Shown here: positions 18,032 to 27,749 of the stretch, piece after piece
Layout: each line of letters starts with the position of its first letter
Numbering within the stretch: the stretch's first letter is position 1
Assembly: GCA_023703655.1 (NCBI GenBank)
Contig: CP097973.1
Span: 664,170-728,169 of the forward strand
Reading direction: 5' to 3'
DNA: 64,000 bases
Source: SAR86 cluster bacterium
GTDB lineage: Bacteria > Pseudomonadota > Gammaproteobacteria > Magnimaribacterales > D2472
Made by a program: the position numbers and the translations under genes
The notes under the pieces: generated by a model
Told to the model about the DNA's origin: nothing
Databases searched by the model: none
What the model saw: the letters and a program-made list of their open reading frames with translations, nothing else

Positions 18032-18952
18032 CTATTGATATTCACTAATGGCACTCAAGTGCTCATTATATGTCACTGAAAAATAATGAGAACCATCACC
18101 TTTGCTTACAAAAAATAAAAAATTTGTTTCAGATGGTTGTGATGCTGCAATTAAACTTGTTTTACTTGGTATAGCAATTGGTGTCGGAGGTAAATCATCA
18201 ATAACATAAGTATTATATGGATTTGTTTGATCATAAATATCTGCTTTTTTTATATCTCCATTAAATTTAGGTAAAAGTCCATAAATAATTGTTGGGTCAG
18301 CTTGCAGGCGCATGCCATTTCTAAGCCTATTATAAAAAACACTGGATATCAGTGGTTTATCTATTTCATTTCCTGACTCTTTTTCAATAATCGAAGCTAA
18401 TATTAGTAAATCTTTTTTTGATTTAATATTTTCATCTTCTATCCTATTTTTCCATATATTATCTAAGAATGAATCCATCCTTGATTCAGAGAATATAAGA
18501 ATAGTTGATAAAAAATCGTTCACACTATAAAAATATGTATCTGGATAAAGGGTTCCCTCAACAAAATCAAATTTATTTTGAAGGCATGAGAAATTAATGC
18601 AGTCATTTATTATGTTGAGTTTACTAATACTATCTTTTAGATCATAAATATTCATCCCCTCATTTATTACAAATCTTCTCTGAAAAACATTCCCTGATGT
18701 TAAATCATTAAAAAAATCAATATACGAGATATCATTCATAACATATTCACCATAAATTATTATTTCTTGATGATTTAATTTGTAATAAATTCTTAAGGCA
18801 AGTTTTCTTAAATATTTTGTCTCTAATTTATTTAAAATTGAATTTAAGCTATTGCCTTGATCTACAATAAAAGTTTCTTTTTCATAGTTAATGCTTTCTC
18901 TTGCAATTGAGTAAACGATTCCAAGGAAAGATAAGCTAAAAAAAGAAAGCAA
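18032..18952 (-). CDS. mltG: Endolytic peptidoglycan transglycosylase MltG
   Basis: Membrane-anchored YceG-like enzyme that cleaves nascent glycan strands. 306 aa; catalytic Glu in ASIIEKESGNE and the following SSVFYNRLRNGMRLQADPT block are diagnostic. Start is uncertain: the given start is a TTG that leaves a bare hydrophobic N-terminus, while in-frame sequence just upstream encodes FLKRSNFIKFILLLS before a stop, i.e. a better positive-inside membrane anchor, reachable only from ATA or ATT codons. Lies 19 bases after fabF; pabC, often found between them, is absent. Confidence 0.88.
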   Translation of the reverse strand: MLSFFSLSFLGIVYSIARESINYEKETFIVDQGNSLNSILNKLETKYLRKLALRIYYKLNHQEIIIYGEYVMNDISYIDFFNDLTSGNVFQRRFVINEGMNIYDLKDSISKLNIINDCINFSCLQNKFDFVEGTLYPDTYFYSVNDFLSTILIFSESRMDSFLDNIWKNRIEDENIKSKKDLLILASIIEKESGNEIDKPLISSVFYNRLRNGMRLQADPTIIYGLLPKFNGDIKKADIYDQTNPYNTYVIDDLPPTPIAIPSKTSLIAASQPSETNFLFFVSKGDGSHYFSVTYNEHLSAISEYQ

Positions 18953-18971
18953 TAGAATGAACTTTATAAAG

Positions 18972-20198
18972 TTAGATCTTTTTAAAAACTAGACTTGAGT
19001 TAGTTCCTCCAAAACCAAAAGAATTATTCATTGCATATTGAATTTTAGTTTCTCTTGCATCTCCACAATTATAGTCAAGAGTGCACTGATCATCTTGGTT
19101 TTTAAGATTAATTGTTGGGGGTATAACATTTTTGTAGATGCTCATTATGGTAAATACCGACTCAATTGCTCCAGCTGCACCAAGAGTATGTCCAGTCATA
19201 GATTTTGTAGATGATACTATTGGAGGTTCATTAAAAATTTCTTCAATTGCTTTTGATTCTGCAATGTCACCTAGAGGTGTTGAGGTTCCGTGAGCATTTA
19301 TATAACTAATTTCACTTTGATCAATATTGGAGTCATTAAGTGCATTTTGCATAGCAAGTCTAGCACCAGCTCCTGTTTCAGGTGGAGCTGTCATGTGATA
19401 TGCATCAGAACTCATACCAAAACCAATTAACTCAGCATAAATATTAGCGCCTCGACTCTTTGCAATTTCATATTCTTCTAGAACAATAGCTCCAGCGCCA
19501 TCAGATAAAACAAAACCGTCTCGATCCTTGTCCCATGGACGCGAAGCTGATTCAGGATCAGAGTTTTTCGATAAAGCCTTTGAGGCAAGGAATCCAGAAA
19601 TTCCCAATGGAGTTGATGCCATTTCTGATCCACCAGCAATCATAATATCTGCATCTCCATATGCAATAGATCTTGCTGCAAAGCCTATACAATGACTACC
19701 AGATGAACAAGCAGTAACTATAGAACTATTTGGCCCCATAAAACCATGTTCAATAGAGATAAGTCCAGAAATCATGTTAACTATTGAGCCAGGAACAAAA
19801 AAAGGTGAAACCTTTTTAAATCCTCTATCATTTAGATTATTATGATTGAGTTCTATTGATTGAAGACCTCCAATTCCAGATCCCATAGAAACACCTATTT
19901 TTTCAGGATTTATATCTGATTCATTTAATTGTGAATCCTTTATTGCTTCGTTTGCTGATATGATCCCATATTGGACAAATGGATCGATTCTTCTGGATAA
20001 TTTTGATGAAATTAAATTTTCAAGATCTAAATCTTTAAGTTTGCCACCTACAGTTACAGGACAATCATCAATACCAAAATCAACTTCTGTAATCCCATTA
20101 ACTCCATTTATACAGTTTGACCAGGCAGTATTCTTTGAATTACCAATAGGAGATAAAATTCCAAGACCTGTAACTACAACTCTTCTTTGTAGTTGCAT
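18972..20198 (-). CDS. fabF: 3-oxoacyl-[acyl-carrier-protein] synthase II
   Basis: Condensing enzyme of fatty-acid elongation, 408 aa. Catalytic Cys in TACSSGSH and the two His in NAHGTSTPLGD and SMTGHTLGAAG are all present, with the FGFGGTNSSL glycine-rich end. Follows acpP by 8 bases in the standard fab order. Confidence 0.95.
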   Translation of the reverse strand: MQLQRRVVVTGLGILSPIGNSKNTAWSNCINGVNGITEVDFGIDDCPVTVGGKLKDLDLENLISSKLSRRIDPFVQYGIISANEAIKDSQLNESDINPEKIGVSMGSGIGGLQSIELNHNNLNDRGFKKVSPFFVPGSIVNMISGLISIEHGFMGPNSSIVTACSSGSHCIGFAARSIAYGDADIMIAGGSEMASTPLGISGFLASKALSKNSDPESASRPWDKDRDGFVLSDGAGAIVLEEYEIAKSRGANIYAELIGFGMSSDAYHMTAPPETGAGARLAMQNALNDSNIDQSEISYINAHGTSTPLGDIAESKAIEEIFNEPPIVSSTKSMTGHTLGAAGAIESVFTIMSIYKNVIPPTINLKNQDDQCTLDYNCGDARETKIQYAMNNSFGFGGTNSSLVFKKI

Positions 20199-20206
20199 GC
20201 AGACGA

Positions 20207-20437
20207 CTAACTATTGGAATTTATGTAATCTATGGCCTCTTGAACAGTAGAAATCTTTTCAGCTTCTTCATCAGCTATCTCAAGATCAAATTCTTCTTCT
20301 AGAGCCATAACCAACTCTACGGTGTCTAGTGAATCTGCTCCAAGATCATCAACAAATGAGGAGCTTGTATTAACTTCATCCTCGCCAACTCCAAGCTGTT
20401 CACAAACAATTTTAACTACTCTTTCTTCAACGCTCAT
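20207..20437 (-). CDS. acpP: Acyl carrier protein
   Basis: 76-aa acidic carrier of acyl chains. The phosphopantetheine attachment serine is Ser36 in [18 protein letters not shown]. Preceded by a GGAGAGG Shine-Dalgarno. Confidence 0.95.
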   Translation of the reverse strand: MSVEERVVKIVCEQLGVGEDEVNTSSSFVDDLGADSLDTVELVMALEEEFDLEIADEEAEKISTVQEAIDYINSNS

Positions 20438-20481
20438 AAGCCTCTCCAGAATTTAAAAAGTATTTTAACCCAATATTTGAA

Positions 20482-21198
20482 TTAGTGCATAAATAAACCA
20501 CCGTCAACACTTAACGTTTGGCCAGTAATATAATTTGCATTTTTTGATGCTAAAAAGAGAGCAGTATTTGCAACCTCACTTGAAGTACCAAATCTTTTTG
20601 TTGGAATCATTTCCAGTGCCGATTGAATTTGATTTTCATTCATTGCATCTGTCATATCACTTTCAATGAATCCAGGGCATAAAGTATTGACTGTAATATT
20701 TCTTGAGGCTAGTTCTTTTGCTAGCGACTTTGAAAAGCCAATTATTCCAGCTTTAGATGCAGAATAATTAACTTGTCCAGGATTACCCATTAATCCTGAT
20801 ACACTTGATATATTTATTATTCTTCCAAATTTATTTTTCACCATAATTTTTACAGCTGGTTTAGTAACATTAAAGATGCCAGTTAAATTTGTTTCAATTA
20901 CAGAATCCCATTCCTCTTCTTTCATTCTTAAGAAAATGTTATCTGCAGTTATACCTGCATTGTTAATTAAACACTCTAAAATAAATTCTGATTTTGCTAT
21001 TTCACTAAAAATATCATTAATAGAATTCCTATCATTAACATCCAAAGCAAAGTGCTTTGCATTATCGGTATTTAACGCTTTGTTCAAATCAAAATTTGAT
21101 CTTGATGAACCATAAATATAATATCCATCTTCAGAGAATACCTTTGCAATCTCCAAGCCTATTCCCCTTGATACACCTGTAACAAATACTGCTTTCAT
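20482..21198 (-). CDS. fabG: 3-oxoacyl-[acyl-carrier-protein] reductase
   Basis: NADPH-dependent reductase of the elongation cycle, 238 aa. SDR hallmarks: VTGVSRGIGLEIA, NNAGIT, catalytic INISSVSGLMG, and Tyr/Lys in VNYSASKAG, ending ITGQTLSVDGG. Its position between fabD and acpP distinguishes it from the other SDR genes in the window. Confidence 0.93.
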   Translation of the reverse strand: MKAVFVTGVSRGIGLEIAKVFSEDGYYIYGSSRSNFDLNKALNTDNAKHFALDVNDRNSINDIFSEIAKSEFILECLINNAGITADNIFLRMKEEEWDSVIETNLTGIFNVTKPAVKIMVKNKFGRIINISSVSGLMGNPGQVNYSASKAGIIGFSKSLAKELASRNITVNTLCPGFIESDMTDAMNENQIQSALEMIPTKRFGTSSEVANTALFLASKNANYITGQTLSVDGGLFMH

Positions 21199-21199
21199 T

Positions 21200-22117
21200 T
21201 TATTTAATCATACTAAGTTTAAATCCATTTTTTGATGTTGAATGAACATTACTAATTTTATTGCCTTTTGCTAATCCTGCAAGAACTGATCCAGGACCAA
21301 TTTCAATAAATAATTGATCATTATTATGCATTGACATAATTTTTGACCATCGTACTGGCATAAAAAGCTGTTTTACCAGTTTGGATTTAATTAAATCAAT
21401 ATCCTTTTCCACTGATGCATCAACATTTTGAATAATTTGGTATTTAGGCATCATAAATTCAAATTTACTCATGAATTCTTCGAATTTATTAGATGCATCT
21501 TTCATAAGTTTACTGTGAGAGGCGACGCTTACATTTAATCGTATGATTTTCTTAGCGCCTGCATCTTTTAATTTAATTTCGGCTTCAGCAACCTCTTCAA
21601 TATTGCCAGAGATTACACTTTGTAATGGCGTATTATAGTTGCCAATCTCAACACTTCCAGCCATTTCATTTGTTAATTCATTGCACACATCCTCAATAAT
21701 CTTCTCATCCAGCCCCAAAACAGCAGACATGGCTCCACTCGGAGCGTTTGACATAAGTTTAGCTCTTTCAGTTACAATTTTTATTCCATCAATTAGTTTT
21801 AAAGATTCAGAACAAACTAATGCAGTATATTCACCTAAAGAATGCCCTGTAAACTTAATATTGGTTAAATTAGGATTTTGCTCAACAAATCTTACATAGT
21901 GAAGATAACTGCAAAACAACAGCAGTGGTTGAGTAAACTTTGTATCATTAATGAGATCATTTTCAGATTCAATCAAATCAATAATATTGGTTTTTAGAGA
22001 ATCTCCCATGAAATCAACATGTTCGTGAAAATCTTGACTACCTGCTAATTCGAGTAAATTAGCACCAGATAACATATAGTTTTGTTGTGAACCTTGCCCT
22101 GGAAATGCAAGCAGCAT
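21200..22117 (-). CDS. fabD: Malonyl-CoA:ACP transacylase
   Basis: Loads malonate onto ACP. 305 aa; FPGQGSQ at the N-terminus, nucleophile serine in GHSLGEYTAL, catalytic histidine region VASHSKLM, and IEIGPGSVLAGL near the end. One base separates it from fabG. It directly follows rpmF, where plsX and fabH would normally intervene. Confidence 0.93.
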   Translation of the reverse strand: MLLAFPGQGSQQNYMLSGANLLELAGSQDFHEHVDFMGDSLKTNIIDLIESENDLINDTKFTQPLLLFCSYLHYVRFVEQNPNLTNIKFTGHSLGEYTALVCSESLKLIDGIKIVTERAKLMSNAPSGAMSAVLGLDEKIIEDVCNELTNEMAGSVEIGNYNTPLQSVISGNIEEVAEAEIKLKDAGAKKIIRLNVSVASHSKLMKDASNKFEEFMSKFEFMMPKYQIIQNVDASVEKDIDLIKSKLVKQLFMPVRWSKIMSMHNNDQLFIEIGPGSVLAGLAKGNKISNVHSTSKNGFKLSMIK

Positions 22118-22124
22118 ATGTAAT

Positions 22125-22331
22125 TTACTCTAGTTCTTCAGTTGGTTCTTTCTCAGGTTTTTTTAGGTCCTTTATTAGTCTACCTTTATAGAAACCATCT
22201 GCAGTCATTCTATGACGCAGATGCCTTTCACCAGAAACCTGATCAGTTGAAACAGATAATGCCTTTAATGAGTCATGTGAACGCCTCATTCCAATTCTAG
22301 ATCTTGTTTTTTTACTTTTTTGTACTGCCAT
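22125..22331 (-). CDS. rpmF: Ribosomal protein L32
   Basis: 68-aa basic protein of the large subunit starting [20 protein letters not shown], with the usual [10 protein letters not shown] middle. It is the cysteine-free form, so it binds no zinc. First gene of the lipid/cell-wall/replication transcript that runs to holB. Confidence 0.93.
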   Translation of the reverse strand: MAVQKSKKTRSRIGMRRSHDSLKALSVSTDQVSGERHLRHRMTADGFYKGRLIKDLKKPEKEPTEELE

Positions 22332-22373
22332 AAAGATGCGTATCCTAACAGATTTTTAGTAATTTTAAAAAAA

Positions 22374-23297
22374 TTATATTTGATGGAAGTTATCCAAAAA
22401 TAACTGAAATGCTTGATCAGGAGTTGAAGTAAATGCAAATTCAGCACCCTTTTTATCAAAGAAATTGATTTCTTGCGAGTGTAATGCAAGCCTTCTAAAC
22501 TCATCAAAATTTCCATGCTCCTTAATTTTATAACCATATTTTTTATCATTTAATATAGGAGTGCCATTTATAAATGCGTGTGCTCTAATCTGATGAAGCT
22601 TTCCCGTTGAAATTTTTACCCTCGTAAGTGTTAGATTTTTATATTGTTTAATTGGAAAAAATTCTGAATATGCTTGTTTGCCATAGCTAGACAAAATAGA
22701 TCTTTTATTTTGTTTTACGTAAGTACTTGAAAGACTTTTATTAATAGTAAATGATTTTTTAAGATTTCCACATAAAATTGCTATATATGTTTTACCAACA
22801 AGCCTTTGTTTTAAAAGCTTATTAAAATGACTTAAAAACAATTTATTTTTTGAAATAACAATACATCCACTTGTATCTTTATCTAGTCTGTGACATAGAT
22901 CTATGTCCTCCGCTTTGATGCATGATCTGGCAATATCAATCAAACCAAAGTTTTGTTTTGTTCCCGAGTGAGAGCTTATGCCTGATGATTTATTTACTAT
23001 AAGAAAGTTTGAATTCTCAAAGATTATTGATTTTCTAAAATTAGAAATTATTTCGGTAGAGTATTTTCTTTTATTATCATGCTGCTTGGTATTAACCAAA
23101 TAAGGTGGAATTCTAATTTCATCATTTGTTGAAATACGCGTTGAGGGCTTTGCTCTTGAAGAATTAACTCGAATCTCACCTCTTCTAATCATGTTATAGA
23201 TTTTTGATTTTGGTATGTTAGGCAATTGATAAAAAAGATAGTTGTCTAATCGTCTTTGATTATTGGATGCTGTTACTTTTAGGTTTTTTTTCATCAT
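22374..23297 (-). CDS. rluC: 23S rRNA pseudouridine synthase, RluC type
   Basis: RluA-family enzyme with an N-terminal S4 domain (RLDNYLFYQLPNIPKSKIYN) and the catalytic aspartate motif CHRLDKDTSGCIV; later KLHQIRAHAF is the family motif III. RluC rather than RluD is favoured by the position next to rpmF and rne, the E. coli arrangement. The start is one of two tandem ATGs at 23297/23294; the frame is open further up to a TTG with no better signal. Divergent from rne. Confidence 0.85.
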   Translation of the reverse strand: MMKKNLKVTASNNQRRLDNYLFYQLPNIPKSKIYNMIRRGEIRVNSSRAKPSTRISTNDEIRIPPYLVNTKQHDNKRKYSTEIISNFRKSIIFENSNFLIVNKSSGISSHSGTKQNFGLIDIARSCIKAEDIDLCHRLDKDTSGCIVISKNKLFLSHFNKLLKQRLVGKTYIAILCGNLKKSFTINKSLSSTYVKQNKRSILSSYGKQAYSEFFPIKQYKNLTLTRVKISTGKLHQIRAHAFINGTPILNDKKYGYKIKEHGNFDEFRRLALHSQEINFFDKKGAEFAFTSTPDQAFQLFLDNFHQI

Positions 23298-23384
23298 TGG
23301 TGTATTATTATCAGAAATAAACAATAAATTATAAAAAAGTTAAAAATAACTTTATTTTTAGAGAAGATATAAAAGTTTCAATAT

Positions 23385-23436
23385 GGCTGATTAATGTCAG
23401 CCTATCTGAAAGCAAATGATTGTAAGACTTTCAGAT
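23385..23436 (+). promoter_or_regulatory. Two tandem hairpins in the rne leader
   Basis: GGCTGA / TCAGCC (6-base stem, 6-base loop, 23385-23402) is followed one base later by ATCTGAAAG / CTTTCAGAT (9-base perfect stem, 23404-23436). A possible -10 (TATAAA) lies at 23368. In E. coli, leader hairpins let RNase E cleave and limit its own mRNA, so these are candidates for the same autoregulation. Confidence 0.55.
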
Positions 23437-23479
23437 TCACATGTATAAAAAATCTTCTTCTCTATTTTTGGAGAAATCA

Positions 23480-25453
23480 ATGAAAAGAATTTTAATCAAC
23501 AAATCTTTAACAGATGAATTGCGTATTGCATTGGTCGACGGCGCTAGGTTGTTTGATCTTGACAGCGAAACAAATGATATAAAGATTCTAAAAGGTAGTA
23601 TTTTTAAAGCAAAAGTTTCAAGAGTTGAAACAAGCTTAGATGCTGCATTTGTATTTTATGGAGCAGAGCGACATGGCTTCCTACCATTAAAAGAACTCAC
23701 AGATGATTTTTATGAAAAAGATGATGAAGGCAAAAGAGTATGTAATCTAAAAGAAAATGATGAAATTATCGTACAAGTTCTAAAAGAAGAAAGAGGCACT
23801 AAAGGCGCAGCACTATCAGCACAATTGTCACTTGCTGGCAGATTCCTAGTATTAATACCAAATTCATCGCGAGGTGGAGGTGTTTCAAGAAGAATAAGTG
23901 GAGACGAAAGAGATCAAGTAAAAAATATTATTAAACAACTTGCAATTCCAGAGGGAATGAGTGTAATTGTCAGAACCGCTGGATTAGGAAGAAATATCGA
24001 AGAACTGAATTGGGATCTTGATTACCTACTTTTGATGTGGTCTCAAATAGATAAAAGCACAAAAGATGTTGATTCCCCTTCCCTCATATATTCTGATGAC
24101 AAGCTTATCCTAAGAGTATTTCGTGATTATTATAGAGAAGATATAGAAGAAATATTAATTGATGATAATGATGTTTATGAAGAAGCCCTTAAGTTTGCTC
24201 AGTCGGTGATACCTGACCATGCAAATAAACTTAAATTTTATGATGAAGAAATTCCTTTATTTAATCGGTATCAAGTTGAATCGCAAATTGAATCTGCTTT
24301 TCAAAGAGAAATTAATTTACCATCTGGCGGATCAATTGTAATTGATCCTACAGAGGCTATGGTAACTATAGATGTAAATTCATCAAGAGCAACTAAAGGA
24401 AAGGATATTGAAGAAACCGCTTTAGCTACAAACTTAGAAGCCGCATCAGAAGTTGCAAGACAATTAAGATTGAGAGATCTTGGTGGATTGGTAGTAATTG
24501 ACTTTATCGATATGCAAAACGTTGAAAATCAAAAGAAGGTTATGAATGGAATCAGGCATGCAGTCAACTCAGATAGAGCAAGAGTGCAAGTTACTGAAAT
24601 TTCAAGGTTTGGTCTTCTTGAGCTGTCAAGACAAAGACTTCGTCCATCATTAAATGAAACATATGATATTGAGCATATATTAGTTCGTGGACCTAAATCA
24701 CTTGGGCAATCAATATTAAGAATAGCCAGCGAGGATGCTGCTAAAGAAAATACAGGTGAAGTTCATATATTTGTACCAGCAGATGTAGCAAGTTATCTTC
24801 TAAATGAAAAAAGACGAGAAATTATAACCATTGAAAATTCTAATAAGATAAATATTCTTGTTATTGCTGATCCATATAAATCAAGACCTTACTATAAGGT
24901 TGTAAGAGTTAAATCATCAGATGTTAAAAATAATCTTTCCTATAAAATGACGCCCGATAGTCCTGAACCTGATTTATCTTGGAGAGAAACAAATGATTCT
25001 CGATCAAAGAGAGAACCATTAGTCAAAGTTTCAGCTCCTCCAAGAAAACCAATAAAATCTAAAGGCATTTTCAAAAAAATCGTTAATATATTTTCTAAGT
25101 CTGAGACTTCAAATAAATCAAAATCCAAAAGAAGACGTCCATATAAAAAACAAAATAAAAATAATTCTAGAAGAGCAAACTTTGACAAAAATAGACCTAA
25201 AAATAACAGCTCTAGTAAAAGAAGTTTTAGAAAAAGAAACAATGATAATAAAAATATTAATCAAAAAAATCGTAAACAAGTTTCTAAAAATTTAAATAAA
25301 CAACGATCAAAAAAAGCTATTGAAAATAAGTCTCCACAAGAACCTAAAAAATCAATTGAAAAAAAGACTGTAGATAAACAAGAAATTAAAAAGGTCAGTA
25401 AATCAGTGAGGCCGACCAGAGCAGTTAATGATCCTCGATATAAGAGCGAATAA
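23480..25453 (+). CDS. rne: Ribonuclease E, short form lacking the zinc-link motif
   Basis: Endoribonuclease of mRNA decay and rRNA/tRNA processing. The start at 23480 (MKRILINKSLTDELRIALVDG) matches the E. coli N-terminus and follows GGAGA; 657 aa. S1 domain (GAERHGFLPLKEL), and DNase-I-like catalytic aspartates in TIDVNSSRATKG and VVIDFIDM are present. Between RQRLRPSLNE and SILRIASEDAAKENT the CPxCxGxG zinc-link, which in E. coli joins subunits, is missing and the segment is shorter. Residues ~510-657 are a low-complexity Lys/Arg/Asn/Ser tail, much shorter than the E. coli scaffold. The 3' end overlaps nudC by 29 bases on the opposite strand. Confidence 0.93.
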   Translation: MKRILINKSLTDELRIALVDGARLFDLDSETNDIKILKGSIFKAKVSRVETSLDAAFVFYGAERHGFLPLKELTDDFYEKDDEGKRVCNLKENDEIIVQVLKEERGTKGAALSAQLSLAGRFLVLIPNSSRGGGVSRRISGDERDQVKNIIKQLAIPEGMSVIVRTAGLGRNIEELNWDLDYLLLMWSQIDKSTKDVDSPSLIYSDDKLILRVFRDYYREDIEEILIDDNDVYEEALKFAQSVIPDHANKLKFYDEEIPLFNRYQVESQIESAFQREINLPSGGSIVIDPTEAMVTIDVNSSRATKGKDIEETALATNLEAASEVARQLRLRDLGGLVVIDFIDMQNVENQKKVMNGIRHAVNSDRARVQVTEISRFGLLELSRQRLRPSLNETYDIEHILVRGPKSLGQSILRIASEDAAKENTGEVHIFVPADVASYLLNEKRREIITIENSNKINILVIADPYKSRPYYKVVRVKSSDVKNNLSYKMTPDSPEPDLSWRETNDSRSKREPLVKVSAPPRKPIKSKGIFKKIVNIFSKSETSNKSKSKRRRPYKKQNKNNSRRANFDKNRPKNNSSSKRSFRKRNNDNKNINQKNRKQVSKNLNKQRSKKAIENKSPQEPKKSIEKKTVDKQEIKKVSKSVRPTRAVNDPRYKSE

Positions 25454-26231
25454 GTTGCCCTGATATTGACTCTTTTGGTGGAATGTTTGGTAAATTACTG
25501 ACATCAAACCAATAAGCTTCTTCTAATTCATCTTCATCTAAAGTGATTTCTCCAGAAGAATACTCAGCATAAAAGCCAATCATTAATTGAGCAGGAAAAG
25601 GCCATGTTTGACTGCCGAAATATCTTATATTTTTAACTTCAATGCCTACTTCCTCAAACACTTCCCTTTCAAGAGCTTCTTCGCAACTCTCACCAGCTTC
25701 AATAAATCCTGCCAAAGTACTAAACATATCTTTTGGAAAATATGCATTTCTTCCAAGCAATATTTTGTTGTTTCTATGGATTAGGGTAATAATACATGGC
25801 GATATTGCGGGATAGTTGAAAGTTTTTCGACACTCACAATAGAATGCCCCTTCTTTATCACTGAATAAATTTTCTTTACCACACACACCACAAAATTGAG
25901 CATTTTGGCTCCAATAAATAATTTGCTTTGCTCTACTTATGAATAAAAATTCATCTTGTTCAAGATTAGACAGAATAAAACGTAAGTCTACCAATGAAAT
26001 GCTTTCATCATATTTTGAAACATCGGTATTTGCTTTACAAACATAGATTTCTTTATTGTCTTTATATCCAATCAAAAAAGTATCATTTAATGAAATAAAG
26101 TTCTTTAAATCTTCATAGTTTAGAAAAAATTCATTGGATTCTTGCTTCAAAACTAATTTATCCTGATAAAATACAATCAGATTAGAATTATCATCTGGTT
26201 TGGACTTTTTCCTTACTAGCTTATTTATCAT
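25425..26231 (-). CDS. nudC: NAD(P)H pyrophosphatase / RNA NAD-decapping Nudix hydrolase
   Basis: 268 aa. A zinc ribbon ([10 protein letters not shown] ... CECRKTF) precedes a complete Nudix box, [22 protein letters not shown], quoted here only in outline by its Glu and Arg-Glu residues, and the NudC signature appears as [11 protein letters not shown], with Thr and Gln replacing the usual Pro and Ser. NudC cleaves NADH and removes NAD caps from RNA. Its last codons overlap those of convergent rne. Confidence 0.88.
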   Translation of the reverse strand: MINKLVRKKSKPDDNSNLIVFYQDKLVLKQESNEFFLNYEDLKNFISLNDTFLIGYKDNKEIYVCKANTDVSKYDESISLVDLRFILSNLEQDEFLFISRAKQIIYWSQNAQFCGVCGKENLFSDKEGAFYCECRKTFNYPAISPCIITLIHRNNKILLGRNAYFPKDMFSTLAGFIEAGESCEEALEREVFEEVGIEVKNIRYFGSQTWPFPAQLMIGFYAEYSSGEITLDEDELEEAYWFDVSNLPNIPPKESISGQLIRSYIEDH

Positions 26232-26240
26232 TTTAATATT

Positions 26241-27749
26241 GTGAAACTATTGTACAGATTATTTTTAGGTAACTCCCCTACTTGGTATAAAAATACGATA
26301 ATCGTTTTTTTATTGATCAATCCAATTTTATTGTTTCTATTAAATAATCTCGGTTTGAATGGTGGTTTCATAATGGGTTGGATATTATTACTTCAATTCA
26401 TCTTTACGCTTGCATTGGCATTAAATTGCTATCCACTTCAGCCTGGTGGACTGCTTGCAATTCAAGCTTTAATACTTAATCTAACAACTCCTTATACTTT
26501 ATTGCATGAAATTGAAAATAATTTGGCTGTGATATTGCTTTTGGTCTTTATGGTTGCTGGCATCTATTTTATGAAAAATTTAATGCTAACTATTTTTACA
26601 AAGTTATTTCTTAGAGTTAAATCTAAGATACATCTTTCCCTTTTATTTTGTTTTGTTGCTGCATTCTTATCAGCGTTCCTTGATGCTTTAACTGTCACAG
26701 CAGTATTGATTGCAGTTGCAGTTGGTTTTTATAGAATATTTCATCTAGCGACCTCAAACAAAAGTTTTGATGATAAAGATCATAATCACCTTAATGATAC
26801 TAATTTAAGTGAATTAGGAGTTAATGAAATTGAAAATTTTAAAGCTTTCCTAAGAGATATTCTTATGCATGGAGTTGTTGGTACTGCTTTAGGTGGTGTA
26901 TGTACTTTAGTTGGAGAACCACAAAATTTGCTCATTGCAAATGTTGCCGACTGGGAGTTCATGGAGTTTATTTTTGTTATGGCTCCAGTAACTTTTCCTG
27001 TATTTATTGTTGGAATGGCAACTTGCTATTTAATTGAAAGATTTAAAATTGCTGGTTTTGGAGCAGAGCTACCTTTACCAATTAAGGAAGTATTTTCTCA
27101 ATATGATTTGCATGAAACATCAAATCAAACAGATGAGAATAAAATGTCAATTTTAATTGAAGGGTTTGTTGCACTGTTACTGATATTTGCACTTGCCTTT
27201 CATATCGCAGAGGTTGGAATTATTGGTCTAGGAGTCATTATTTTGTTGACTGCATTTAAAGGCATTACAGACGAACATGATCTAGGGCCTGCTTTCAATG
27301 AAGCTTTACCATTTACTGCGTTACTAGTAGTTTTTTTCTGTATTGTAGGTGTTATACACGACCAAAACTTGTTTGATCCTGTAATAATTTTTGTACTAAA
27401 TCAAAATATTGATTTACAAGCTCCATTATTTTTTGTTGCAAATGGAGTTTTATCAATGATCAGTGACAATGTTTTTGTTGCTACTGTTTATATAAATGAG
27501 ATTAAAGCAGCACTTGATAGTGGAGTTATTACAAGAGAACATTTCGATAAGTTAGCTGTAGCGGTTAATACGGGAACAAACATACCTAGTGTTGCTACTC
27601 CAAATGGTCAGGCAGCATTTTTATTTTTATTAACATCATCTGTAGCCCCATTAATAAACTTATCTTACCTAAGAATGGTATTAATGGCTTTACCATATAC
27701 GATAACGATGAGTATCACTGGCTTCTTTGCTGTTTTTTATTTTTTGTAA
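26241..27749 (+). CDS. nhaB: Na+/H+ antiporter NhaB
   Basis: 502-aa inner-membrane sodium/proton antiporter. Characteristic stretches are [15 protein letters not shown] at the N-terminus, [35 protein letters not shown] and [23 protein letters not shown] start, 9 bases from divergent nudC. Directly followed by dusA with no gap. Fits a saline habitat. Confidence 0.93.
   Translation: MKLLYRLFLGNSPTWYKNTIIVFLLINPILLFLLNNLGLNGGFIMGWILLLQFIFTLALALNCYPLQPGGLLAIQALILNLTTPYTLLHEIENNLAVILLLVFMVAGIYFMKNLMLTIFTKLFLRVKSKIHLSLLFCFVAAFLSAFLDALTVTAVLIAVAVGFYRIFHLATSNKSFDDKDHNHLNDTNLSELGVNEIENFKAFLRDILMHGVVGTALGGVCTLVGEPQNLLIANVADWEFMEFIFVMAPVTFPVFIVGMATCYLIERFKIAGFGAELPLPIKEVFSQYDLHETSNQTDENKMSILIEGFVALLLIFALAFHIAEVGIIGLGVIILLTAFKGITDEHDLGPAFNEALPFTALLVVFFCIVGVIHDQNLFDPVIIFVLNQNIDLQAPLFFVANGVLSMISDNVFVATVYINEIKAALDSGVITREHFDKLAVAVNTGTNIPSVATPNGQAAFLFLLTSSVAPLINLSYLRMVLMALPYTITMSITGFFAVFYFL

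Noticed and set aside
22125-22331. rpmF as zinc-free paralogue induced under zinc starvation
   Set aside because: It is the only L32 seen, heads the normal fab operon and has no Zur-like site upstream.
23336-23353. AAAGTTA / TAACTTT palindrome between rluC and rne
   Set aside because: Pure A/T-type 7-base stem in an A/T-rich gap; could be an operator but there is no regulator to match it.
24940-25242. Minus-strand Leu/Phe-rich frame opposite the RNase E tail
   Set aside because: Its composition is the mirror of the Lys/Arg/Asn codons of the rne tail; no independent coding evidence.
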